A DNA stretch of 64,000 nucleotides from Persicaria tinctoria (taxonomy: Eukaryota > Streptophyta > Magnoliopsida > Caryophyllales > Polygonaceae): assembly GCA_037127255.1 (NCBI GenBank), contig JBANSL010000009.1:25198475-25262474 (forward strand). Direction: 5' to 3'. The notes below the pieces were generated by a model that made no database searches, was not told the origin of the DNA, and saw only the letters and a program-made list of their open reading frames with translations. How positions within the stretch are numbered: the stretch's first letter is position 1; each line of letters begins with the position of its first letter. Of the stretch, positions 33,537-43,569 are shown piece by piece. The translations under genes were made by a program, and so were the position numbers.

Positions 33537-34023
33537 GGAGGCCTTCTGCACTTCCTTCTCTCTAGCAAAGCATTCAAGTTGTTTGGTACTGATATACGTA
33601 TATGGATACCAAACGGACCCTTAATGCTAGCAAAGCATTCAAATCTTGCATCTACAAGGGCCACATCCTCCAATTGCATAAATTTCCACAAAATCGATAG
33701 TACTAGTTCATCGTAATCCAAAACTATTTTCTTTTCTAGAATATTATAAGAAACTTCCAGATTCACAATAAATCTAGGCAGGAAAGGTAAAATGCAAGAA
33801 TCAACAGGCTCAAAAATCCCCAAAATCAACCGCAAAAACTCTCCATATTAAAACAATCGACATCAATAGTTTACAACAAGAAAGGCGAAAACAAACTGAG
33901 CGCAAACAGCCACAAGACAGAAGAACCTTCGATTAAAAAAATAAGAGGGAATTAAACTATATGACCCTTGCCCCGAAATGGTTTGCTAGACGAACCCACT
34001 ATCCACAACATTTGCAAAGGTTA
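32763..34023. repeat. Tandem duplication, copy 1 (1261 bp)
   Basis: Contains the last 774 bp of the solo LTR, its right target duplication, the host ORF fragment and the first 79 bp of the MULE. Copy 2 starts 1275 bp later. By eye I find no mismatch, and the 130-residue minus-strand ORF within the two copies is identical. A 14-bp filler, ggcatgcgtgcggg, lies between the copies. Confidence 0.9.
33542..33940 (-). pseudogene. Unrecognised host ORF fragment, copy 1
   Basis: Minus-strand frame with FIVNLEVSYNILEKKIVLDY, ELVLSILWKFMQLEDVALVD and ARFECFA. I do not recognise it. It is broken by a 50-bp MITE relic (flanked by a 16-bp direct repeat of ctagcaaagcattcaa type) and by the solo LTR. Past both insertions the frame continues on the minus strand (REKEVQKASIAKSVEVVCKK, 30519 downward) and then stops, so the insertions hit a readable region. 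A splice-acceptor-like ctgcctag precedes FIVNL. Upstream DNA (minus sense) is interrupted by the MULE and resumes at 41475. Confidence 0.5.
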
Positions 34024-34037
34024 GGCATGCGTGCGGG

Positions 34038-35298
34038 CTTTGCTAGGGTCATAGGGTAGCCCAGCCTCATCGGGTACCCTGAGTCAATCGAGTCATGAAC
34101 TTCCTTATATTATGAAATGCCTGCGGGCTTTATTGTGGAGCGGGTTAGGCATGCGTGCCACCCGATTATGATGGAATGCATTCACGAGCTGGCCAGTCTC
34201 CGCCCTATCGGAAGGGGGTAGAGGTAGGAGAGGGATATGCCATTTGGCATTGTCTTGGGCCCTTTACAGTATTTCTGCACATTATTATACTTAGGGGCAT
34301 GCTAGTGTGTTTGACTTTCGTACTGCATTAGAGCATCTTTATTAGGTATAGCACATACTATGTGGCCTCAGCGAGGACTGCCGGTCCCGCATGAGTGGCT
34401 CGATCTGACTCCTTTCCCCGTTCTTTTTTTCAAGGTAGTTTCTGCAGATCTTGTTTGCTCCTTGCTTCTGTGACGGGAAACCCTTTGGCGATTCAAAGAA
34501 CCTAGCTAATATTCTAACTTGGTATAAATGGTAATCATTCGCTTACGTTTTGGTTTTGACCCGGCTCTGCCGTGACACTTTGTATCTTAACTTGTTTCCG
34601 CTTTACTTTCATTTAAACTGAATTTCGCGACATAGTCTCAGGACAGGCTAAGGGTACCCAATGGCCCTTCGAGTTTTTAGGGTTTGAAATCCCTCTTTCT
34701 ACTAATCTTAAATGAGTTTAAAACCTCGACCCGTACCTGGATTGCAAGATCCGAACAAGGGTTTTCATCCCTTGAAACGTAACCCTAAAATCATAATTCC
34801 GGGCCGTTACAGGAGGCCTTCTGCACTTCCTTCTCTCTAGCAAAGCATTCAAGTTGTTTGGTACTGATATACGTATATGGATACCAAACGGACCCTTAAT
34901 GCTAGCAAAGCATTCAAATCTTGCATCTACAAGGGCCACATCCTCCAATTGCATAAATTTCCACAAAATCGATAGTACTAGTTCATCGTAATCCAAAACT
35001 ATTTTCTTTTCTAGAATATTATAAGAAACTTCCAGATTCACAATAAATCTAGGCAGGAAAGGTAAAATGCAAGAATCAACAGGCTCAAAAATCCCCAAAA
35101 TCAACCGCAAAAACTCTCCATATTAAAACAATCGACATCAATAGTTTACAACAAGAAAGGCGAAAACAAACTGAGCGCAAACAGCCACAAGACAGAAGAA
35201 CCTTCGATTAAAAAAATAAGAGGGAATTAAACTATATGACCCTTGCCCCGAAATGGTTTGCTAGACGAACCCACTATCCACAACATTTGCAAAGGTTA
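34038..35298. repeat. Tandem duplication, copy 2 (1261 bp)
   Basis: Second copy of 32763-34023. Only this copy is joined to the rest of the MULE (35220 onward); in copy 1 the MULE stops after 79 bp. Confidence 0.9.
34817..35209 (-). pseudogene. Unrecognised host ORF fragment, copy 2
   Basis: Identical copy of the ORF fragment in 33542-33940, including the MITE relic. It directly borders the MULE target duplication at 35210-35219. Confidence 0.5.
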
Positions 35299-35299
35299 A

Positions 35300-35318
35300 C
35301 CCCCCCCCCCCCCCCCCC
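35300..35318 (+). repeat. Poly-C run (19 C)
   Basis: Homopolymer just inside the MULE left TIR. Similar runs occur at 39295-39307 (13 C) and 62106-62132 (27 C). Lengths of such runs are prone to sequencing error. Confidence 0.8.
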
Positions 35319-35339
35319 ACCAAAAAATGGCATATTTGC

Positions 35340-35730
35340 CGGTTGGAATTAACCGGGACAGAGGAGAGAGAAGGTAAAGGAGGAGAGAGAGAGGAAGCGG
35401 GGTGGAGAGAGAGAGGCAAGGGGAGGTTATTGTGGAGGGAGAGAGTGGAAGTGGGGGGAGTTATTGTGGAGAGAGAGAGTGGATAAGTGAGACAAGAAGT
35501 AGTTTGAATTGAAAGCTGACGACCCCCAACTGCCTCTCACGACTTACAAAAGAGGAACAGAGAGAGAGAGAGGGCAATAGTTCCACATGCAAGTCTGAGG
35601 AAAACAAGAAGAGAAGGAAGAAGAAGAGGAAGGAGACAAAAGAGCGAGAGAGAAAAAGAAGAAGCAAAGGCGAGGAAGAGGACGACAGTGCAGAAGAGGA
35701 GACGAAGACCCCGACTTTGAAGTAAGTAAA
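35340..35730 (+). repeat. Purine-rich (GA) tract at MULE left end
   Basis: About 390 bp of almost pure gagaga/gaagaag on the plus strand. A pyrimidine-rich counterpart lies near the right end (39120-39260 and 41130-41280), so the two subterminal regions mirror each other. The ORFs on its minus strand are low-complexity Leu/Ser-Phe shadows. Confidence 0.7.
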
Positions 35731-36493
35731 CCCTCACAATGCCGATTAAATACGTTTTGCTTTGATTGGTAGGGGAGGAACCGATTTGAAGAACGAAAAA
35801 TGGTTTGGATTGTGTGAAAATAGGAAGAAGGGGTCGAATGGGTTGACAGTACGCAATATCGCCCTGTCATGTAGGAAGTAACCGGCGTCAAGTTAAAAAA
35901 ATTGGTGGAAAGTTTGGGTACTGGGGTTTGCGCGTCTGGGAGAGAAGGGGGTTTTTGGGAATGGGAAAATTGGGCAACTGTGTTGTTGAATCCAACTTAT
36001 CAGGAGAAGGGGAGTGTAGATCCGTTCAGTTTAGGGGGGAATTGGGCGAAATGGGGCTTATGACTGTAGATGTGTTCAGGTTTGGGGGAAATTGGATGAA
36101 ATGCGGCGCATTAGGGTTAGGGAAAATTTTAGAAAGGGTGAAAAGTTTATGTGGAATCGACATTATCTGGAATAGGATGACTTGTGTGCAAATGGAGATA
36201 GACAGATTGAATAAGTATGCTGTCATGTTTTCACAACCATGCGTCATGTGTATATGTGTGTGTGTCATGTGTAATTGTGTTTGTGTCATGTTACATTAGA
36301 TATTGATATGAAGGGAACCGTGGGTTGGGGGAGAAGAATTGATGTGTAGAATACTGAATTTGGGTCTTCCACTGTGCAGGATATCTGGTGAATATTAAAA
36401 ATGTCGCAGCGAAGTATGAAGAAGATTGTAGACCGTACAGCTCAAACATCCGGCGCGGTAATATGGCTTTCGTTCGAGTAATGTAAGTTGTGA

Positions 36494-37504
36494 TTGTTGT
36501 GCTGCAGTGTGGCTGACATGTTGAAGTCTGTGCAGGCTGTATACGCCGTAGAGGAAGAAAGACACTTCAAAGCAAAAATTAACCAACACTCCCGGATGGC
36601 GCTCTTGGTTAACATTGACAACAGGTTGAGCGAGTCCCATTGGAAGCGCCTGACCGACAGCCCGTTGGGGGGCATTGCAAGACTGGGCACAAGGGTCCAC
36701 TTCTCGGGACAGCTTGTACACTATGTTCTCCAATGACAATTGAAGTCGAAGAAGGAGAATGAAACATGGTACAAGATCCATGAAGCGGTCGTCAAGTTCT
36801 CAATAGATGAGTTCACCATTGTCACCGATCTCAACTGTGGCTATGGCGAAGAGCCCGAGGACGACGACGGGTTCGAGAAGGCAGTGTATTATTTCTTTGG
36901 AGTTTCAAAGATGAGGATGTCTGAGTTCGAGGTACAGTTCCGTGTGGCGATGGCATCGGAGAAATCGTCAACCAGAAAGTTGAAATTTGTCCTGCTGATG
37001 ATGGTCGAGGGAGTATTGTTCGGGAAGGAACCCAAAAACTACATTCATGGGTGGGTGGTCGACCTTGTCGGCGACATTGACAGGTTCCTGGCATTTCCGT
37101 GGGGTCGACTTTGCTACGAGCGATCGAACGAGTTCCTAAACCGTGCAATCGAGAGGAAGCTCCAACAGGATGAGGGCAGCTCCAATGCATGCCCGGCCTA
37201 TTGCCTGTTGGGTTTCCCTCTCGCCTTCCAGGTTCGTACACAGATATGACTGGACGCCGTATACTCGTTTACTAGGCGTCTAATATTTATTGACTGGACA
37301 GGAACTGATTATTTACTGGACAATATGTAATTGCAGCTTTGGGTGTACGAAGCCCTCACTCCAATGGCCGACCAATTCGCGAATGTCATAGACGAGAAGC
37401 TGTACCCTAGGTGTCTGCGATACGAGTTTAGAGACCTGAACCTCGAGTATGCCTCAATTGAAACCCGGCTGCAGGAGGCGAAGGAGCTCGGGCACTTCAA
37501 TTGA
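36494..37504 (+). pseudogene. DUF1985 protein (Ulp1-associated) in the MULE
   Basis: Frame 36494-37232 with one TGA at 36734: HFSGQLVHYVLQ, then WYKIHEAVVKFSIDEFTIVT, NCGYGEEPED, SSTRKLKFVLLMMVEGVLFG and FLAFPWGRLCYERSNEF. This is the order of DUF1985, a domain found N-terminal to Ulp1 (C48) proteases carried by plant MULEs. A GT-AG intron (37233-37336) joins FPLAFQ to LWVYEALTPMADQFANVIDE, ending at a stop at 37502-37504. The first part (36360-36490) has MSQRSMKKIVDRT-like sequence that may be the start exon. No C48 catalytic His/Asp region follows; only a C-terminal piece remains (next entry). The function of DUF1985 is unknown. Confidence 0.8.
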
Positions 37505-37686
37505 AACCCGACTGCAGGAGGCGATGTAGGGGCGACTGCGGTCCATATGCCATCCGTTTCCTGCAGCTCCTCGCGACCGGCGACACCAAGTTTCGTGGCT
37601 TGGACGATTCATTCATTGCGGCGTATCGCCAATCCCTTTGTGTTGTCATGTTTCACGGACATCTTACAACCCCATCCGATCCTTAA
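37496..37686 (+). pseudogene. Ulp1 (C48) protease C-terminal fragment
   Basis: RGDCGPYAIRFLQLLATGD and AAYRQSLCVVMF match the end of Ulp1-type SUMO proteases, with the catalytic Cys in GDCG. The His and Asp part of the triad is gone. It is fused behind the DUF1985 exon in another frame, and a 28-bp stretch (tcaattgaaacccg-ctgcagg and so on) is present on both sides of the junction (37451-37478 and 37496-37523). Confidence 0.8.
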
Positions 37687-37839
37687 AATAACTCCCCCAT
37701 TGGTTTTATATACATTATTGGTTTGTGTAGACTTGTTAGTTGGTTTAGACATTTGGATATGCACATATGTTTGTTGGTTTTAGACATTTGGATATGTACT
37801 TATTGCTGGATTGTTGTATTCGTTGGTTTTTAATTATGA

Positions 37840-37965
37840 CATGTCAATCGAGATACATGTCATGTCAATATGAAGCTAATGTCATGTGAATATGAAACTA
37901 ATGTCATGCCAAAATCCGATAGTGTCATGTCAAAAGGGGGTAATGTCATATGGCATTCCGTTAAC
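37840..37965 (+). repeat. Short tandem gtcatgt repeats
   Basis: taatgtcatgt-aatatgaa units recur five to six times. The words gtcatgt and tgtcatg also recur at 36225-36295 and 39600-39680 in the same element. Confidence 0.6.
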
Positions 37966-38497
37966 ATAATAGAATAAACTAGAACTAGAACAAACTAGAA
38001 CAAAACCCCCCATACGAAGTTACAGAAAGGCAACATAATTCTTTGCGAAAGGCGTCTAACCAAAATGGGCGTACTATCTACTTCATTCCGAAAGGCCCCG
38101 CAGATGGAAGTTCCTATGCCCCCTCTACGTGCGGCGGCGCTTCTGCAATTTAAATTTCCCATTAGCGAGACGCGCCCACTCTATTGGTTCAAGTTTCAGT
38201 CTTCGGAAACGCTCCGGTCTTCCCTTTTCCGCATTGGTATGATTCCTCTACTTCCCTTACCGCTTGCTCCGCTTCGTGATCCCACGGGCTGACTACATCC
38301 TCGACGTCACTGCTCACAGAAATGACCTGCTTCCCACGGTCATAAGCAACTGCGTTGTACAACGCATCACTTGGTTCTAACTAGACACGTGGATTATCTA
38401 ACTGGACAAGTGAGCTTTCTAACCGGACACTCTTAGTTTCGAACTGGACACCTCCTCCTGCTCGATCGACACCTTGTGCTACCACAACTTCCAATTC

Positions 38498-38980
38498 TTA
38501 ATCCCCTGCCAAGAGGGTTTTAGTTTTTAACTGTTGGTGATCTTCTTGGGTCCAGTGTGGCCCACCCCTGAGTGGATGGGCCGTTGTGGATCCTTCCGTA
38601 GTGGTGAAATCGCCGCCAACCTTGCGTACCAGGGAGACATGGAGGTCGATAGGCCAGAATCGTTCACCGGAAAGATCGTTAACGAACTTGTAGGCCTGCA
38701 AGTCTTCATCATCCCCGATGGAAAAAGGTCTGCACCCTTCCTTCTTCGGCTTTACATATGTGAGCTCGATGTCATGCCTCCTCCCATCGATATTAAACTT
38801 GGCCATCAGTTGTTTCTTCAGCGAGATGTAGTCAATACTTTCGTCTACCAGTACGGCCTTTTGACTCCTCAATGACTTCACGACCCAAATGCCCTCTTCA
38901 CAATCCCACCATCCGCCAAACAATACAGTGATACACGCGGACGAGTTCTCCCCTGTTCCATTAGTTAGTGGGGGGGACAT
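38498..38980 (-). pseudogene. MuDR-type transposase N-terminal domain (PB1-like)
   Basis: 161 codons on the minus strand starting MSPPLTNGTGENSSACITVL: ITVLFGGWWDCEEG, then ESIDYISLKKQLMAKFNI, IELTYVKPKK and SIGDDEDLQAYKFVNDLS. This is the PB1-like/plant-MuDR N-terminal domain (ITVxxGGxW, then DDEDLxxxx) that precedes the MULE transposase. The catalytic DDE core and SWIM finger should follow but are absent: downstream minus-strand sequence (below 38498) has no such frame. Opposite orientation to the DUF1985 gene is usual for two-gene MULEs. The start codon lies near 38980. Confidence 0.75.
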
Positions 38981-39119
38981 TCAGTTTTACAGGGAGAAGA
39001 ACATATTGTGAGGAGAGACGTATCTATCGCATAACCTAAATGGAAGGATGACTTACTCATTTCCGCCAAGAAGTCGGTGTCTGTCCAGTTAACCCCAGTA
39101 GGTGTCAAGCGCGTGAATG

Positions 39120-39223
39120 AGTTTATGGACTCCCCCTCCTCCCTCCTCTCCCTCTTTATCTCTTAAGGGGTAAATGACATGGCGGGAGATTTAATCTCAC
39201 TCTCGCCTTCTCTCTGTCCCACC

Positions 39224-39256
<33 letters not shown>

Positions 39257-39307
39257 CTGTCTTATCAAATGTCTTTACCTACCCTCTGCGAGATCCCCCC
39301 CCCCCCC
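39120..39307 (+). repeat. Pyrimidine tract with (CT)n and poly-C
   Basis: CT-rich sequence with an uninterrupted (TC) run of about 14 units (39229-39256) and 13 C at 39295-39307. Non-coding part of the MULE. Confidence 0.75.
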
Positions 39308-40082
39308 TTGGTCTCTCTGAAGTTATTGTTGGGTCAAAATTTTATTTATTTCTTTCAACATAATATATTGTTTGAAAATGCATTTCGTGGTTTTAAATTA
39401 ATATGGGTATACTCCTCTCTCTATGGTTTTGTATTTTTTTAGTATTAATGGTGAGCGGGAAACCAAATTTTATACAAAGGTCAAAATTTTACTAAAACCA
39501 CTGCTAAAGGTGTATAGTGGAAAACTGTTTGTTATCCAGTCGGTATTAATTAACCGGCTAGTTGTTTTAAAGGGGTGTCATGTAGCGTCTAACGGCAAAA
39601 AGTAAACCCATTTTATCGTTTGTCATGTCAGAATTGACACGTGTCATGTTTAGATAAGACCATTGTCATGTGCATTGTTGACAACAACAAAACACTGCCA
39701 TTCAATCCCATTTGCGTTTTGTTTCTATTTTTCCTTCCTCAACGGTCACATGTTGAACAATGTTGCTATTTCCCACACACCCCACTTATATGATAGCCAT
39801 TCACCATCCATACTCCCCACAAATCGGTGAAGTTAACTCCCCATTTCCATTTAACAACCTCTCCAACAACCCTTCAACGAAATGGCATCCTCTTCACACC
39901 ACCCCAGCTCCTCATCTGGCATGTCCCCATCGTTATATCATCCGACGAATCAGACGATGGAGGTTTGTCGATCACTTCATTTGTGTAGATTTCAGTTGTG
40001 CTACTTGTATCATTATACTACCTTATTTTTTTCATTTTATACAGGACCAATGTCACCGCCGTCATACCGATGAAATCAAAGA

Positions 40083-40494
40083 GTAGAGATTGTCGGCGGT
40101 GAGTCTGGGATGCTCAGGTCGTTCTACGAGGCGACCCTTGTGCGCAAACTAGACCCTGACCACTGGGAGGTCGAATATGTGACCCTCCTACGCAACAACA
40201 GAAGAGAGCTACTGAGGGAGGTCCTCCCGGTTCAACGAATTCTTCCATGGCCGCCTCGTATTTCTTACGACGCCTACATGCCCGAAGACCGTGTCGACTG
40301 CCGCGACAACGATGGGTTTTGGGCCGGGAGGGTCCTTGGTGTGTCCGGTTATGGGAGTGACCGAACTTTCACGGTTTACTTCCCACTCAGCGACGAGACG
40401 TCTGACCATCGTGCCCGCAATATGCGCCCACACTTCGATTGGGATGGATACAGATTCACCACGCAGCCACAGTTTCGCGGCTTGTTGCCGTAAA
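40083..40494 (+). CDS. Agenet (Tudor-like) domain ORF inside the MULE
   Basis: Frame VEIVGGESGMLRSFYEATLV, then HWEVEYVTLLRNNRRELLRE, RILPWPP, DRVDCRDNDGFWAGRVLGV and PHFDWDGYRF to a stop at 40492-40494. These match the plant Agenet repeat pair (VEV, Y.A.V, VEYETLL, PLRE, DxVDAxxNDGWWxGxV, RxHxDW). Agenet proteins bind methylated histones or RNA. A possible 5' exon at 39882-39959 (MASSSHHPSSSSG) with GT-AG intron to 40044 is out of frame with this part: a TGA lies at 40071-40073. So it is either spliced to a later acceptor (for example after 40080) or broken. No stop interrupts the two Agenet motifs. It is probably a captured host gene or cargo of the MULE. Confidence 0.65.
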
Positions 40495-40499
40495 TTTGG

Positions 40500-41114
40500 T
40501 TTTCACTGTCTTCTATGTTGCTACGCTCTCCTACTATCTTTTAAATGTTTGCTCCTGTGTCGTATTTGATTAATGCAAGTGATTCTGTCTCCACCATTTG
40601 GTGTCCAATATATTTTAATGTATGTCATGTCGTATTTATTTCGTCTCCAGTAAAAACTATGCGATTACCAGTCGGCCCACGAATTTACCTTCACCCACTT
40701 TATTGTTATTCCATGCTTTTTCTCTTCACCTTACCATGTCATTATAAGTATGTTTATGCCCCCTCACTGTCACTCTTATCCATTCGATTCCAATATGGGT
40801 CAAGCATGCTAGTGACGGCCGGAGATAACGAGATCATGGCATCCAAGTATGGGTAAATATTATAATTGGGCACACATAAAACAATATGTCATTATAGAGA
40901 ATATGCTTATCCCATAAATCTTCTCCATTCGATTATGGTAGTTAATGACCTATGTTTTTCATAGTTACAATCGTGTCCAGTGAAAGACAATAGCTGACAT
41001 GTTTATCGAATATGGATGTCCAGTTACAACTTACTGCTTACACGTGATCCTTAAAATAAACACCGAGACCCTTCCTTCTTCAATTGGTTTTATCTTAAAC
41101 AATATGTCATTTAG
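40500..41114 (+). other. MULE interior without recognised gene
   Basis: Non-coding to weakly coding AT-rich DNA between the Agenet ORF and the right subterminal region. It has scattered gtccag words (40974, 41019) like those at 37280-37320 and 38400-38460. Confidence 0.45.
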
Positions 41115-41474
41115 TTGAAAGAATATTTTCCCCCCTCACTGACACTCTCACTGATCCATCTGTCCTCTCAGCCTGCACTTTTATATTTAACTCCTCTCTC
41201 TCCCTCTCTCTCCGTCTCTTTGTCTCTCTCTTCTGTCCTCTGCCACTTCAGCAGCTACTTCTTCCCTCCTCTCTCACTGGTCCTTGCTTTTGCAGGAGTA
41301 AAGATGCCTCCCTCCCACCGAGAGTGGAGTCCAGCTGTACCCCACAGGGTGACCGGCCACCGGCTCCCCTTGTCAAGCGGATATCCGCTTTTATGCAATT
41401 TTTTCCCGGATTGGGTTACTCTTGCAAACCTTCCGAATATGAGGGTCATTTTAGCAAATTTGCCAAAAAAATAA

Positions 41475-42068
41475 CAAGCAATCAATAACCGTATCCTTCC
41501 CTCTTAAACGAATCACAGAACAAATTCAGAACGCAAAAGTATCAAGAGAGATCGAACTCACATATATGCAGCTTATCCGATCGATTGCGAACCAGAAACC
41601 GACGAATTGAGCGGCGACTCAATTAGAGTGAAACGGAAACCCTAGATTGAGAAGGAAGAACAAGATTTATCTACATCTTTAGGGTGGATCCTCGAGTTAA
41701 TCGAAGCTTTGAGGTGAAGTTGGAGGTGAAGGCCTTTGCTTTGGTCTAAAATCTGACATATATGTTCCGTCGGTGGCTCGGCTAACGGTCACATTCCGCT
41801 CCTGAGACTCCGGTGAGAGGGGGGCCTCCGGGTGTGGATTCCGGCCTTGACATCGACAGATCCAGCCGCCAGGATGCGGCTCATATCCGAAAACGGGAGG
41901 GAGAGAGAAGAGATTCGAGAAGCAGGTTTCGTTTGTTGAATTGGCCCGTGTCCGATTTAATTTGTTTTCAAAATCAAGCCCGTTTTCATTTTAAGAGAAT
42001 TTTCATTATAAGGACCTTTTTCATTTTAACCAAATCCATAAATATGATACTTAATGAGAATTAACAAA
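41475..42068 (-). other. Possible 5' UTR or first-exon region of a disrupted minus-strand gene
   Basis: On the minus strand the sequence has ctagggtttccgtttcactc and other features common in plant 5' UTRs, and a GC-rich patch at 41813-41900. With the MULE removed it joins the unrecognised minus-strand ORF at 35209-34817. No start codon with a long frame is obvious. Inference only. Confidence 0.3.
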
Positions 42069-42070
42069 AT

Positions 42071-42180
42071 ACTCCCTCCGTCCAAGAATATAGAGAAAAT
42101 TTGTGCCGAAGGCACAAATTTTCGCTCTAATTTGAGAAGTGTCCTAGTTTTTGAAAAAATTAGTAGAGTGTCCATTAGTC
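42071..42180 (+). mobile_element. Stowaway-like MITE end with perfect hairpin
   Basis: TA followed by CTCCCTCCGTCCAAGAATA, then a perfect 13-bp hairpin GAAAATTTGTGCC / GGCACAAATTTTC with GAA loop at 42095-42123. The following part (cctagtttttgaaaaaatt, agtagagtgtcc) recurs at 43966-44000 without the hairpin. No right end is found, so it is truncated. Confidence 0.6.
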
Positions 42181-42199
42181 TAAACTTGATTAGTTTCTC

Positions 42200-43564
42200 T
42201 TTTTTTAATTAAAATAAACTAACGTCCTAAACCTCTTTTAGTTTCTCTGTTCGTGCCCAAACGGTCAAATTCGTTGCTCTCACCCCGTCGTCGGCCGCCT
42301 CCCTTACCACCACCTCCATTGGCGCCGACGTCGATGCCACCGCTGCCACCTCTTTCTTCATCGATTACCTCAGACCCGATCCTCTTTGGCGATCGCCTGT
42401 CACCACCAACCCACCTTCCTTAGATCCTCTCCTCCCAAATCCACCGCCCTCTCCTTCACATCCACCGGCCTCTCCTCCCAAATCCATCGGTCTTCTTCCC
42501 TCCCTGACCTCGCGAGCGTGAAAGAGGAAGGAGAAAATGACGTCGACGGAGAACCTTGGCAATTTCAGCGCACCGCAATCAGCGCCGGTGACGGCTTCCC
42601 GACGATTATCAGGCTACCTCGTGTCTTTCAGTAGGTGGTCATTTTCCGCTGCTCTCGATTCAGGTATGGTCTTGTTCTCTGCACTTTTCAATCGATGAAC
42701 AAGAATAAGAGTTTTGGTTGAAGATTGACAATGCTTTATTAAGCACACCAAGTGTTCGACGTAATGCCTCTGTGAAATTGTCCACTAAATTCGAATTGAT
42801 TTGGCATTTGTATAAAAATAACTTGATTGTTGTGCTGATTTAACATTCCTCTACGCTTCAGGCATCTAGATGATGGCTATTTGGTTTTTGTTGATGATTT
42901 TAACATTGTTGTTGACACCCCTGATAACGATGTCAGCAGATTGCTTGTTTTTTAATTTGAGTTGCCACTCCAGGTTGGCTTACTGCCTTTCATCGATTGA
43001 ATATTATATATGCATCTGTTCATGATAGCTGTGGCTATTCTGTCTGCTTGCTGCTTGAATTTATTTTCTGTATGCCTATTGATTCTATCTGTTCATCGAT
43101 TGAATATTTTCTGCTTGAATATTATATATGTATCTGTTCATGATAGCTTGTTTTTGAATTTGAGGCACTTTACAAAACTCTTACATGTGCAACAAAAAAA
43201 CAACTTATACAGTGGCAAATTGATTCCTGCCCCTTGACATCCCTGATGCTGTGTACCTTCATATGAAAATATTTTCTGTTTTCTATTCGTCTTAATTTTG
43301 CATATCTGGAAAAAAATTCAGGGAGGACTTTGATGAGGAAAAAGAGCCCGATGGCATGGTTCTCATCGGATGGACAACAGCTCATGCGGAAGATAAGGAG
43401 AGCAAGGCTGCAGTGGAGAACGGAGAAGGCACATCATTAGTCACAGCTGAGCCTGTTGCTCTAGACGACGAAGGTGACAGATACAACTTCTGTGTTGACA
43501 AAAGCTATTGGGTATATTCAGTTCCTTCAAGATCAGATCCATGTGAGTCAGCCCATGCCCACTA
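42200..43564 (+). other. Unrecognised exon-like sequences
   Basis: A GC-rich stretch (42240-42660) has Pro/Ser-rich frames. A separate exon-like block at 43321-43564, after ttcag, encodes EPDGMVLIGWTTAHAEDKES and DRYNFCVDKSYWVYSVPS before a stop. The latter looks like real protein sequence, but I do not recognise the family. It may be another captured exon; no start codon or neighbouring exons can be assigned. Confidence 0.35.
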
Positions 43565-43569
43565 GGGCT

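Larger units (their letters stand above)
35220..41464 (+). mobile_element. Mutator-like element (MULE), 6.2 kb, with gene cargo
   Basis: Flanked by the 10-bp direct repeat AAAAAAATAA (35210-35219, 41465-41474). The ends form an imperfect inverted repeat of about 55 bp: left gaattaaactatatgaccc, later gaaatggtttgctagacg; right (reverse complement) aatttgctaaaatgaccc, later ggaaggtttgcaagagt. Inside are a DUF1985/Ulp1 gene remnant (+), the N-terminal part of a MuDR-type transposase (-) and an Agenet ORF (+). TIR, 9-11-bp duplication and transposase piece all say MULE. The transposase core is missing, so it is not autonomous. The AT-only duplication is weak evidence alone but coincides exactly with the TIR edges. 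Confidence 0.85.

Noticed and set aside
35300..35318. Poly-C runs as functional elements
   Set aside because: Homopolymer length is unreliable in assemblies and nothing around the runs suggests a role.
35461..35891. Leu/Ser/Phe-rich minus-strand ORFs
   Set aside because: They are translations of the GA-rich tract, three frames open at once, no conserved motif.
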